This document shows positions 11,688 to 22,221 of a DNA stretch of 64,000 bases, in pieces. The stretch is taken from positions 62,001-126,000 of the forward strand of contig JADJSZ010000009.1 in NCBI GenBank assembly GCA_016711405.1, read 5' to 3'. The notes beneath the pieces were generated by a model. The model did not search any database and was not told where the DNA came from. It saw only the letters and a program-made list of their open reading frames with translations. Within the stretch, counting starts at the first letter, position 1, and each line of letters starts with the position of its first letter. The DNA is from Candidatus Hadersleviella danica (GTDB taxonomy: Bacteria; Chloroflexota; Anaerolineae; Promineifilales; Promineifilaceae). The translations under genes were made by a program, and so were the position numbers.

Positions 11688-14600
11688 TTACTCCACCCCC
11701 TCTCCTGCTTCATCATCCATATCCGCTTCATCCGCCCCACCCATATGGTCAGTCACATAGGCTCCCTCCATATCCCCCATATCCTTCTCGCGGTCATACA
11801 CATCCGTCTTCATCTCATTCATGGCATCTTCCCCTTCTTCGCCCTCTTTCTTCTTGTCCTTATGGCCTTCGGCATCCTCAAAATGCTTGCCCAGTGCCAG
11901 CTCAATTTCCGTAAAAATCGCCTCGCGGGTCATGCGCCATTGATCCATCCAATCCACGGCCTCGTTAATCAAATCGGTGCGCTCGTCAATCAACCGCGCT
12001 TCCTCGGCCGCAACCACATCTTGGTCGCTCTGCATGCCCGCCTTTTCCTCTTCGAGCTTATCAATGCCTGCCTGTGCTTCCGCCTGTTGCTCGCCTAAGA
12101 ATTGGCTAGTCTCATCGAGTGTGCCTTCCGATTTTTTGGCTTCCTCTTGGGTTTGCTTCGTCTCGGCCGTGCGCGTGTCCGCCTCCCCTCCATCCCCTTT
12201 TGCGATGCATCCACCGAAGCCGACGACGTTTCAATCTGTTGGTCGGGGCCACTCGCCAGCGTCTGCTTCTGCGAATCATCCGACTTCTCCCCCACCTTGT
12301 GAATCGGCCCCATGAAGAACATAATGAACTTAACCACAATGCCCGCAAACCCCTTAATGTTGAGACCAGTTTCCCCCGTCTCCTTGCCTTGGGCTTTCGT
12401 GTCCGTCGTATCCCCCTTCAACTCAGCCTGCTTGCCCAACTTCTCCTCCATGTCCTGCTTGTGCGGCTCCATCGCCTTCTTGTTTTCCTGCACCGTCTGG
12501 TCTACTTGGGCAAACATCTGTTTTTCGGTCGCCGCCACCTCTTGCGCTTGCTCCGCCTGTTGGGTTTGGGCGGCCAGCCCCGCTTTTTGCTTGCGAAGCT
12601 CTACAATCGCCACCGCATTGCGGTCTATTTTGTAGCGAATATCCTCATTTTGCGGCTTGCCATATTCCACCAGCGGGGGTGGGGCAAGGCTGGCCGATTT
12701 TTCCATGAGCGTGTTATAGGCCAAATCGGCCACATCAGGCACGCCATACTGATTCAGGAATTTTTGTTTGTAATCCGCCTTGTCCCCATCTTCCATCGCC
12801 CCCGGCGGTTCAATCGTAAACGGGCTAATTTGCGGGTCTTCCAGCGTTTCCGCCCCCACCAACATATCTTCCGCTTTGCGCTCATCCTTATATTTGTCCG
12901 AAACCCCTTCTTCACCTTGTCTTGCGACATCTCCTTCATGCCTTGGGCGTGTTGGGTCAGCCGCGCTTGGCGGTCCATCAACTTCTCGGGGTCGCTCTCA
13001 TAGTAAAGCATGTCTATGATGAGGAACGCCGTGGCCAAGGTGCGGAAGGTGCGGATATTGTTGTCTATCATAAAGATAGTCATCGAGATGGGGTCGAACA
13101 CGGCCGCGACCTTCTCAAACACTGGCGCCGCCCACTTAAACAAATAGCCAATAAAGGGCAATTTGGCCAGCGCCTTCAGAATTTTGGTAACGATTTTGAC
13201 GATGTAAAAGGTCACATTCAGAATCTTCAACACCTTCTTAATCAGCTCCAAAACCGCGATGACGAGTTCCATTGCACTCGCCGCCCGCGCCCAACCACTC
13301 GCCCCCTCCTCAAACATCCCCCCAAAACTGTTGCCAATCTCGCTAAACGACTTGCCGATTTGGTCTTTTACCTCCCCAAACCACGCCCCCGGCCCCTCGC
13401 TAAACAGCTTCTCGGCCGCCATGTTCTCCCCCCCAAAGGGAATCATGTCCATCACATCGCCAATGTTTTCCACACGCGGGTTCAGGAAATCCCCATCGCC
13501 ACCCCACCCCTGCGCCAGCGCATCCGTCACCATCGCCGCTTTCACATTCGGGTCGGTCACTTTAATGCCCGTCGTATCCCCCTTCAAGCCCGACAAATCC
13601 AGCCCCATAGACTCGAAATTGCCCGCCTTAAAATCGTCATACTTCTGGGTCTCTTTGTCCCAGTCGGGCAAAATCTCCGCCTTGGTGTCTGGCCAGCCAA
13701 TGCCGCCCGTGTCCCCCTGCGGCTCGGCAAACTCGAGGTTGCTTTCCGTTACAGGCCCTTGAGTTTCCAACTTGGCGGGCTTTTTATCTTGGAATTTGTG
13801 TGTTTTAGCGGGTTTCGCCTTTTCATCAATGCTTTCTTTGTTGGGGTCGGGGATGCTGTCCTTATCCCCTGCTTTGCTGTCCTTGGCCTGCCCCGCTTCA
13901 GATTTGCCCTCATCCGCTTGTTGTTGCGCCTCTTCGCGGGCTTTTTCCTCTTTGCTCTTGAGCTGAATATGTGATTGGCCGAGTTGGTGGCTGAGGAAGG
14001 GCACGGAGCGCAAGGCGCGTTGCCCCGTAATCCGCTGGACAACCCGTTGCGCCACGGCCGTTTCCGCCACCTCCCCATTCACCCGCTCCCGTTGCACGGG
14101 CGATTTGGCCACAGGCGCGGCCCCCTGTTGCACCACATGGGTCAGCTCATGGGCAATCAACTTTTGCCCCCCCGCCGAACCCGGCTCATACGCCCCTTGG
14201 CGGAAGAAAACATCGTTGCCCGTCGTAAACGCCTCCGCATTCAGCGAGCGGTTCAGTTGGTCAGATTGCCCATCGGTGTGGACGCGCACCCCGCTAAAGT
14301 CGCTTCCCAAGTGCCCTTCCATTTGCCGTTGCACAGGGGATGGCAAACTTTGCCCACTGCCCCGCTTGGTTTCGATTTGGCTCTCCACGGCCGAATCCAC
14401 CGCCCCGCTGGTGTCATAGCCCGCCACGGCCGCCCGTTGCGCCCCGTTCTCATCAGGGGGTGGCGGCGCCTCATCCCCCCCACCGAGCGGCGGCACATAG
14501 CCCGCTTCGGCCAATTGCACGGCCGTCTCTTCCCCACCCATCTCCACCTCATTCGTGGAAGGCGTGCTGGCGGGGGCAGGATTAAACAGTGCCCCGCGTA

Positions 14601-15266
14601 GCTGGTTGGGCACACCGCGCCGAATCGTGCTGGGGGTGGTGGGGGATAGGGGACTGGGGACGAGCGACTGGGGACTGCTCGTGCGTTGCAGGCCGTTGCT
14701 GTTGTTATTGTTGCCCTCACCTCCGCCATCGTCGCCGCCCACAGGGGGCACGGCCGAATGCGCCTGCCCCACAGCGTCGGCCACCACTTCCGCTTCCTGC
14801 TCTGCCAACGGGGCGAGTTGGGGACTGGGGACGGGGGGACAGGGACTGGGAAGGCCGCATCCACGCTCGTAGTAACGGCTTTAGCCGTCCCATTTACACT
14901 TCCATTCCCATTGGGTGCGGCGGGCGAAGTGGCCACGCTGTTGGTCGGCAACGCTTCCGCGACCCGCTCCGCCTCCTGCTCATACACATCGTCTGGCTCG
15001 TTCACCGTCAGCTTGGTTTGGATGGGCTGACGGCCGTTTTTGCGCCCTTTGCCATTCACCGCCCGTTGCACAAACTGGTTGCCATACGCCCGTTGCACCC
15101 CGCGCAGGGCGCGTGGGGTCGCCTTTTGCGGCTCATCGGCCGCTCGTTGCACTTGGCCCAAATCGGCAAAATCCGCCTCCGCCACGGCCGACTCGGCCGC
15201 CTGCACCATCGGCTTCGGCGTTTTGGCATCATGTGCCTTTTGGGCGTTGGGCTGTTCTTTGCTCAT
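11688..15266 (-). CDS. Giant DUF4157 (eCIS core domain) protein A, about 1,192 residues, with frameshifts
   Basis: Layout: VQRAYGNQFVQRAV near residue 55; LTVNEPDDVYEQEAERVAEA near 85-105; a disordered linker; DUF4157 around 285-380 with IAHELTHVVQQ; acidic, Lys-rich linker; a hydrophobic helical block around 665-780 (LELIKKVLKILNVTFYIVK onwards) ending in YESDPEKLMDRQA; coiled coil (VAIVELRKQKAGLAAQTQQA); acidic tail. The hydrophobic block and the (F/Y)ExDPxxLMxxQA motif are shared with giant protein B. The frame changes near 14825, 12890 and 12185; the total span is an exact multiple of three. The HELTH motif suggests a zinc metallopeptidase-like fold, but activity is not shown. Possible cargo, pore-forming or tape-measure-like protein of the particle. 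The linkers near 14640-14690 and 14820-14855 are coded by intergenic-type GGGGACTGGGGACGAG repeats. Confidence 0.7.
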
Positions 15267-15347
15267 GGCGAGATAAGTGGTTGAGTGGCTAGTGATGAGT
15301 GGTTAGTGGCCTATCATTCCGCAATCCACGTTCCGCATTCCGCATTC

Positions 15348-16755
15348 CTAAAAATCTAACTTTGATAACGCATCTACCCGTGCCCGCGTGGCAAACTCGA
15401 GGATGTAATTGGTGTGGCCGGGCTTTTGCGCCTCAATCAGTTGTTCGATGAGCGGCCGTTTCACATCCCGCTCGCGCATGGGTATCCGCACCGTAAACGT
15501 GTTGGGCGGCTGGTTCGCTTCAATAATCTCCGCTGGCTCGCCCAAATAAATCTCCAACATGCGGCTCAGCGCCCACTTCGTCCCCTTGCGGGAAAGCAAC
15601 TTGTCAATTTCGGTCAAAACCACACGCCGTTTTTCAAGGCTCCACGTCTCATCAAACACAACCCCAAACCAACTGGCCAGCCAATCCACAAAAGCGGGTG
15701 GGGCGGTGTTGGGGTTCAGGTACAAATCAAAATTTTCCACATTCCAACTCGCGGGCATCAAAATGGCCTCGAACATGGCCATGAACCGGCTGGTGAAATC
15801 GGTGTGGTAAATGCTGGGCAGATGGTCGAGATAGCGGACGCTGTAACGGCCGAGGCCCGGCGGCGTAATCAGGCTGTAATCGTCGCGGCGGCGGCGGGGC
15901 ACTCCGCAAAAACTCGGGCATCGGTGGTGGCGGTGGTTCGCCACTCCCCCGCCCTGTCGGTTGCGCGGTCCACCCCGCATGGAGGCTAATAATCCCCTCG
16001 TCTAGCTCTGGGGTGGGGGATGGCTCGGCCGTTGCCACAGACTCGGCCGCTTGCACCTCATCTTCCACCACCACCTGCCCCAAAGTCAGCGTAAACCAAT
16101 CCATCTCAATCGCATCCCCCACCTTCAGCAAGAGGGGATTGCTGGCCTCCACGGCCGTATTGTTAACCAAGATGCGGTTGCGCGGGTGCAAATTCACCAA
16201 CACACACTGCTCGTCACTGACCTCGAAGCGGGCATGGGCAAGGCGCAAGCGGGGGCTGGCCAGTTGAATATCGGCCGTATCCCCCCGCCCCACCACCGTT
16301 GCCCCCGTGCGGAGCAAAAATTGCTCCATGTAGGTGGATTCCAGCGTGGTGACGGTTATCTGAAAAGAGAGCTTTTCGTGCGGCCGTAGCGTTTCGGTGG
16401 CGATGGTCTTGAGCGTGTCATCGGTGTTGGCGGCCGTTGTTTCCCCCTCGGCCGTTTCCGCCTCCCCGCGCACATGCAGGGTAAACAAGCCAATCTGCAC
16501 CTCATTGGTCACATGGAAGGGGATAGCCTGTTGGGGTTCCAACTGTTGCCCATTCATCCGCGTCCGGCTTCGCCGATTCAGGTCGGTTATTTGGCAACCC
16601 GAACTGCTCACATCCAACCGGGCGTGAATATCGGCCACACCGACTGCGTCCAGCACAATCTCACACTCGGCCCCACGGCCGAGCAGATAATTGCGCCCCA
16701 CCTCCAGTGGCACAACTCGCTCTTCATCTAAACTGCTAATTACTAACTCAAACAT
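15348..16755 (-). CDS. FHA-FHA-phage tail protein I fusion (baseplate), one frameshift
   Basis: About 469 codons. The first FHA domain (residues about 15-95) has NYLLGRGAECEIVL and a VADIHARL core; the second (about 145-230) has VVGRGDTADIQLASPRL with LAHARFEV and NRILVNNTAVE. FHA domains bind phosphothreonine. After a Pro-rich linker the last 185 residues resemble P2 gpI / Afp12-type tail protein I: VRYLDHLPSIYHTDFTSRFM, WLASWFGVVFDETWSLEKR, LLSRKGTKWALSRMLEIYLG. The two parts are in different frames that meet in a CCGCCGCCG tract near 15905, so one indel separates them; there is no start signal or spacer at the junction. Tail protein I joins baseplate wedges to fibres. FHA domains on it may dock a phosphorylated partner, which is inference. 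Confidence 0.75.
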
Positions 16756-16816
16756 TTGGTTGTTAAAGGAAGTGAAAGGTAAAAGTTAAAAGTGGAAAAT
16801 AAAACGTCGAAGTTGG

Positions 16817-17636
16817 TCACAGGACCCCACTTTTTACCTCTTTGCGTCTCGCTTTAAAACTCAATCGGTTCCTACAAAAATAGTAACCCTGGAATAATTC
16901 CTGCTCATCTTCATCCAACTGGTGCGGGAAGGGAGATTCCAACTGCACCATCAACATCATCCCCCGCTTGTTCTTGGGGGATTTGAGCAAATCCTCTTTG
17001 CCATCCAGCTTGATTTTGTCAATCTCCTTGCGATCAAAGTGCAAGCTGGCCGTGGCCGCCAACCCCTGCGGGCCAAACGGGGCATTTTTGTCAAGCGGCA
17101 ACTCGTGCGCCTTGTCCTCTTTGGCTCATGGCCGCCAAAAACGGCTCGCCCAACTCCATCTCCAACAAACCATCGGTGTTGATTTCCATCTCGGCCGTGT
17201 CACTCTCCACCTCCTCCCCTAACTGCGCCACGCCCAACCCCACCCATGTTTTCAGGAAGCTCTGTAGCTCCTTGTCCGTCACCTCCATGTGGCGCAACTC
17301 GAGCAATGGCTTCAGGTCGAGGGTCAGTTTGCCCTGTTCATCCATCTTGGCGGTGGAATGGAACTCATACTCTTTGGGCTTGGCGGCGGCCGTCATTGGG
17401 GTCGCTTCATTCGCCCCTTCGGCCGCTTCATCTTCTTGCCGTTGCACCAGCCGTTGCACATACGCATTGCCATAGCGCCGTTGCAAATCGGCCGCGCTCT
17501 CGGCCGTCAACGGCCGTCCCTCCTCGTGCCGCTGGAGCGGCGCAGGGGCAGACTCGGCCGTTTGCTCGCCACGGTGCTTGCGCGAAGCCACGCTACCCAT
17601 TTCTTCATCTTGATGCTTGCTACGCCTGCGTTTCAT
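16817..17636 (-). CDS. YGN/VQR-motif protein of unknown function, one frameshift
   Basis: About 273 codons. The N-terminus is disordered and basic and contains LQRRYGNAYVQRLVQRQ, the motif also present before the DUF4157 domains in this locus. The rest (EYEFHSTAKMDEQGKLTLDL; LQSFLKTWVGLGV; ASLHFDRKEIDKIKLDGKED; QGYYFCRNRLSFKARRKEV) is a mixed alpha/beta domain I do not recognise. The frame changes near 17125. Because it has the N-terminal motif but no structural-protein signature, it is a candidate cargo or accessory protein of the eCIS. Confidence 0.6.
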
Positions 17637-17733
17637 AGTGTACTGATTTTTCAGCCCAAGTGCTTTCTTGGTGGGAGCTCTTCTCGAACCAAATGCGAAC
17701 TGTCATTAAGTGCTTTTGGATTATGTATCATCG

Positions 17734-18729
17734 TTAAAAAAAGTCGTGCATTAAAAGAGAAATGTTGTGATATTTCAAGATAAACTTGAGGTAAGTATCA
17801 TTTATTTTCAATATGCCCTTCGCCTGAATTTCTTCTATGTTCTTGAGCAAAACAGAATACAGATTGATGCTTTCATCCATCTTGCCGTCGTCTTTTAATA
17901 GCCCATAATCCTTCTATCGTTTTGTCATCTCTGATAAATCCTTATAAATCGTAAGAATAGGAGAGTATAAACTTAATACCAGCATCCCATAATCATAATT
18001 TGCATGGGCGTTGAAAAACGAAATTTCTTCCTCCAGCAACGAAAATTTTTTATCAGCAATTAGCCCAAAATCCGTCAGGTACATTTGCTCTCCATCCGTC
18101 AAAATATTTCCAAAATGTAAATCAAAATGAATCATTCCCTTTTTTTGCAAAAAATTAATGGTTGTCCATAGTTCACCAAAAGATTTGAATCTGGGCTAAA
18201 GCTTGACAGAGCCTCAATTGCGAAATGCCCTCCAGAAATAAAACTATTTCATAGGGAGCATGTGCCCTATCAAGGGTATATTGCTCAATATTTTTGTTGT
18301 TTCCCCAAGCGTGTACATACCGTTTAAATCGTTCTGCATCTACTTCATTGCGCTTGCCCGAGAAGGGCATTATTCGATAATGGTAAAGCAACGGGAAAGT
18401 TTGTATCTCATTGTTTAGTACCCAGTTCGTCGTCTTAATATGAGCTACAAGCTCACGGAAAACCCCAAAGCCCGCAGATCCGAGGCCGTACTGATAAAAC
18501 AGGGGAAGGCCATATAAGTTTTTTGTGGAAAAGAAATTCGCCTGCTCTATATCAGTGACGGGGAGCCTTTAACAAAAATTTCGCCCCATCAACTTATTGC
18601 GAGAATTCCGAAACCTAAATTGCTCACTGCATTCAGCAAGGAAAGTAGTTGCTCGTTATCTATGTGTGCAAGCTGAGAACTAATGTGAAAGTATTTCTGC
18701 GCTCGGTCTGGGAGTTGTTTTTTTGTCAT
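17734..18729 (-). pseudogene. Kinase-like (PKL fold) gene, AT-rich, broken by several frameshifts
   Basis: Reading about 331 codons from ATG at 18729 with four or five frame changes (near 18590, 18560, 18225, 18170 and 17905) gives a continuous protein. Its start is TKKQLPDRAQKYFHIS; the middle has GLGSAGFGVFRELVAHIKTT and YEIVLFLEG; then come IHFDLHFGNIL and MYLTDFGLI, which fit the catalytic HxDxxxxN loop and the DFG metal-binding motif of protein-kinase-like phosphotransferases. Base composition is clearly more AT-rich than the neighbours, suggesting transfer. The number of breaks in 1 kb is higher than elsewhere in the eCIS run, so I call it a probable pseudogene, though sequencing indels remain possible. 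It lies between the baseplate J gene and the YGN/VQR protein. Confidence 0.6.
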
Positions 18730-18760
18730 TTGCCACGCTACATTTCGATTTTTGAGTGGG

Positions 18761-18824
18761 AGTCGGTCAGTCTATCAGTCAGCCACCTGCTGAAAGACTG
18801 ACCGACTGAAAGACTGAAAGACTT
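18761..18824. repeat. CAGTC-type simple repeat forming a hairpin
   Basis: AGTCGGTCAGTC at 18761-18772 pairs perfectly with 18796-18807 (12 bp), followed by further GACTGAAA units. It fills the gap between the baseplate J stop and the kinase-like gene and could weaken or end transcription. Confidence 0.6.
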
Positions 18825-18825
18825 C

Positions 18826-20827
18826 CTAAACAAACACCACCTCATGCAACCCCGAAGCGACCACCCCATGTGCCACCACATCGAGGTTGTCCACAGGTTG
18901 CCCCAGCTTTTCGCCGCCGGGCGCGGCCGCATACAACTCCACATTGCGGATATACGCCACCCCCTCCGTGCCTTGCAATGCCTGATACACATCCGAAAGG
19001 AACAAATCACGGCCGAACGGCCACCCCTTCCCCTCTGGGCCACCCGTCAGTGGGTTCAGGAAGCGATAAAGCCGCGCCATCACCGCCCGCTCCACCGCCC
19101 CTTCGTCCGCCTCGGGCAATGCCCCCAAGCGCACCCGCACCGACACCCAGCGATAGGCGGGTGTCCGCACCGACAGCGAGGTGGTTAGCAAGCGACGCTC
19201 GTCCAAATAGGCCGCGACTGTGTCCAAATCGGCCAGCGGCAATTGCAACTCCTCGGGCGTGAGATACCCCGCCGGGTAGCGCACATGGGGCACAATCAGC
19301 ACATAAACCAGCCCCGGCGGGATGGCTTGCCCCGATTCCACAGGTCGGGCTTGCAAACAGCGCACCCGCGCCACTTGGCTGGGCAGGGCGCGTTGGGTCA
19401 AAAACTCAAAGTCGCGGGCGGTCACGGCGCGGTCGCGGGATTGCAACGCCAGCGGGGCGCGCATCATGGCCGAATCGAGCGTTTCCGCATCCAAGCCGCC
19501 CTGTGCGGCGCGGCGGTTGGTGACACGGGCGATATAAGGGATGGCCGTTTTGAGCGTGTTGAGCACGGCCGTATCCACATTGCCCACCAATCCCCCGCCT
19601 GTGCGATACCGCTGGAAGGTCAGCACCGCTTTGCGCGGCGGCACGGCTCCATACATTTGGATGGCTCCATTGCGCTGGCGCACGGCTGGGCCAAAGCGTA
19701 TCTGCCCTGTCAACTCATCCATCGTGTAATGCCTGTCCTCGGGGCCAGAGTGGGTAAAGTCGGGCACTTCGCGCCACACTTGGCGACGGCCGTCCTCGAG
19801 TTCGACCAATAGATGTTCGCCCGCCTCGCGGCGCAACACAGGTGCCATTTGCAAGCGCACCTCTTGCCCCGGCACACCCGTACTGCTGCCGAGCAACTCG
19901 TGGGTGATGATTTGGGCGTGGGTGGCGGCCGTTGTGCCGCCCCATGTGTTGGCCAACAACTGTTGCAGGCGGGGCGATGTTTGGTACGGCCGCATCCCCT
20001 CCCGCCGCTCGGCCGCGCTAATTTCCCGCACCCGCGCCCGCACCCAATACAAACTCTGGCCGTTGATGCGATAGCGGTACATTTGGGGCAAGTGCAGTTG
20101 GATTTGCCCCGCGCTGTTAAACCCCCGCGTCGTGTCGTACTCCACCTCACACGCCTGCCACCGCTCATCTTGCCGCCCTGTGGCCACTTCCCAAACATAG
20201 GGAGGCAAGGTTGGGTCAACGCCCGCCCCGCTGGCCGTGTCCCAGCCCATGTCCAGCCCTAAAATGTGGTGGCTCAAATCGTTGGCAAAGCCCAAATACA
20301 GCCCATCGTTGATTTGCGGCACGGGTGAATACACCTCGACCACATCAAAACCCGCCGCCAAGCGGCGCAAATTGTGGTTGATGAACTGCTTTTCGTGGGC
20401 GCGTTGGGTGGCCACCTCCGAAATAATCGCCTCGAGTTTGGGCAGTTGCACCTGAAAATCATCTTGGGTGGTGAACACAATTGCCCGTTCGGTGGCGGTT
20501 TGGGTGGAGGCGACCTCTGTGCCAGCGGGAATGAGCACGGCCGTTTCGCGGCGCCGAAAGCCAAAATGTGACGGGAACTCGGCCGAGACAGGGCCATCCA
20601 GTGTGATGCCCAGCATGTCCAAAACTTGATGTAGTGCCGCGCGGCATCTGGTTCATGCGGTAGAGCATCATGTCCGTCATCCACGCGAACAGCTCAATCA
20701 GCGTCACGCCGGGGTCGCTCACGTTGTGGTCGGTCCACTCTTCGCAATACTGCGGGATGCGTTTTTTGGCCTCGTTGACAATATCTTGAAAACGGCGGTC
20801 GTCGAGGATGGGGGCGTTCAAACTCAT
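18826..20827 (-). CDS. Baseplate J-like protein (Afp11/Pvc11 type), one frameshift
   Basis: About 667 codons. The N-terminus, DDRRFQDIVNEAKKRIPQYC, WTDHNVSDPGVTLIELFAWM and MLYRMNQMP, is the standard start of the large eCIS baseplate J family. After a single-base break near 20640 it continues as LDMLGITLDGPVSAEF. Later landmarks are ITHELLGSSTGVPGQEV, MDELTGQIRFG and VTARDFEFLTQRA, the last being the conserved J-family block. This protein forms the wedge of the baseplate around the spike. It sits downstream of gp25, as in known eCIS operons. Confidence 0.88.
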
Positions 20828-20908
20828 GGAACCTCGGGGAATTGTGAATTGGAAGAGGGGAATTGTGAATGGCCTCTAGGGTTCCCTCTACTCTCTTCTC
20901 TCTTCTCT

Positions 20909-21307
20909 CTACTCTTCATCCGGAATCATATAAAACGGATACACCAAACTGCGTTCGTCGTTGCTGGCCTTGACGGTGTAATCAATGTAGATGAGCAGGC
21001 GGTTGCCTGCTTCGGGGTCGGGTTCGGCCGTGACCTTTTGGACGATGATGCGCGGCTCCCACATGGCCAACGCCTCTTCCACATAGCGCACAGCGCGCAT
21101 GGCGGTTTGCTGGTTGTTTGGCTCAAAGTACAACTCGTGCAACTTACTGCCAAACTTGCCCCGCATCACGCGCTCCCCCGGCCGTGTGCTGAGGATAATA
21201 TCCACCGCCTGTTCCAATTCACTGCGCTCCCGCGTCATGGCAAAGCCGCCCTGCGGCCCAATGCCCAAGGGAAAAGCCCAGCCTTGTCCAACAATGTCTT
21301 TGCTCAT
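20909..21307 (-). CDS. gp25-like baseplate wedge protein (Afp9/Pvc9 type)
   Basis: 132 residues, intact. ERSELEQAVDIILSTRPGER followed by VMRGKFGSKLHELYFEP is the GPW/gp25 family signature. gp25-like proteins sit in the baseplate and help start sheath assembly. The size fits the family (about 130-150 residues). It is followed by a spacer of simple CTCTTCTCTCTACTC repeats and then baseplate J. Confidence 0.9.
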   Translation of the reverse strand: MSKDIVGQGWAFPLGIGPQGGFAMTRERSELEQAVDIILSTRPGERVMRGKFGSKLHELYFEPNNQQTAMRAVRYVEEALAMWEPRIIVQKVTAEPDPEAGNRLLIYIDYTVKASNDERSLVYPFYMIPDEE

Positions 21308-21406
21308 AGAAGTCTATCAGTCGGTCAGTCTATCAGTCGGTCAGCTTTTAGCGGTGTTGCGTAGTAACGACTTTAGTCGTGGTTTGTAATAACGGCTTTA
21401 GCCGTT

Positions 21407-21694
21407 CTAAATCATCCTGAACAGCAGAATGAGCCATAGCAGGATAGAACCAAAGAAGAAGAGGATGTGAAACCCACGTGATAAGGCACTGAAGAACGCA
21501 CTACTTACCCATTGATACATGAGCGAACCTTCCGTATGCCATGCCAACATTTTTTCTCGATACGCTTGTGGGTCAAACAAAGCAAGCCGAATGTCTTGAG
21601 CAAATAAAATCGTCCATAAACCCCCAAAAGCAATAAAACATGGTCGGTCATCTAAACCCTTTGCGTCCTTTGCACCGGCGCTAAAAAAATCGCC
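21407..21694 (-). CDS. Small two-helix membrane protein, start unclear (probable indel)
   Basis: Directly after the restored stop of the PAAR gene there is an open frame of 95 codons that reads as a membrane protein: FIAFGGLWTILFAQ is a first helix, then DIRLALFDPQAYREKMLAWH, and GFHILFFFGSILLWLILLF a second helix just before the stop at 21407-21409. It has no start codon in frame near its beginning. An ATG at about 21644 one frame away (MTDH) would start the protein if one base were missing after GACCA. I do not recognise it. Its place next to the spike tip suggests a link with particle anchoring or release. Confidence 0.4.
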   Translation of the reverse strand, partial: GDFFSAGAKDAKGLDDRPCFIAFGGLWTILFAQDIRLALFDPQAYREKMLAWHTEGSLMYQWVSSAFFSALSRGFHILFFFGSILLWLILLFRMI

Positions 21695-22097
21695 TCACCC
21701 TATCATCACATTGCCAGCGGCAATGATTTTACCCCCCATGTTTGGCATTGGGTCAGCACAGGTTTGCACCGAGTCGCCTGCACGGGCGAGCGGCTGGCTT
21801 GCCATTGATAAACACCGTCGCACTGCCCGCCATGACGATGCCCTTGTTGGTGGGTGGCACCTGAAAGGTTGTCCCCGGCGGGGTGGGGATGTGGGGCGGG
21901 ATGTTGTCGGCCGTGCTACCCACCGTAGCCGCCGCCATGCCGTTAATCTTCACATTCATACTCAAATTGCCCATTAAAACCCCCACAAATGGGTGGGGCA
22001 ACGGCGTAGGCACTGGCCCCCCCGGCGAGGGAACCATCACAATATGAATATCGGTAGCAATAACTTGGTCGCCTTGTTTGGCCGCTGGTAGTGGCAT
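21695..22097 (-). CDS. PAAR-repeat spike tip protein (Afp10/Pvc10 type), one frameshift
   Basis: About 134 codons. DIHIVMVPSPGGPVPTPLPH, then LPHPFVGVL, GSTADNIPPHIPTPPGT and ATVFINGKPAAR are typical of the PAAR-like protein that caps the spike. As read, the frame runs out at 21753. One base fewer in the CGCCCG stretch near 21790 restores AGDSVQTCADPMPNMGGKII to a stop at 21695-21697, the usual PAAR end. It lies directly after the spike gene. Confidence 0.88.
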
Positions 22098-22221
22098 AGC
22101 AGTGGTTAGTGGTTAGTGAGTAGTGAATAGTGAGTAGTGAGTAGTGAGTAGTGAGTAGTGGGTAGCAAGTAGTGCGTCCTAATGATTATTCCGCAATCCG
22201 CATTCCCCATTCCGCAATCCC

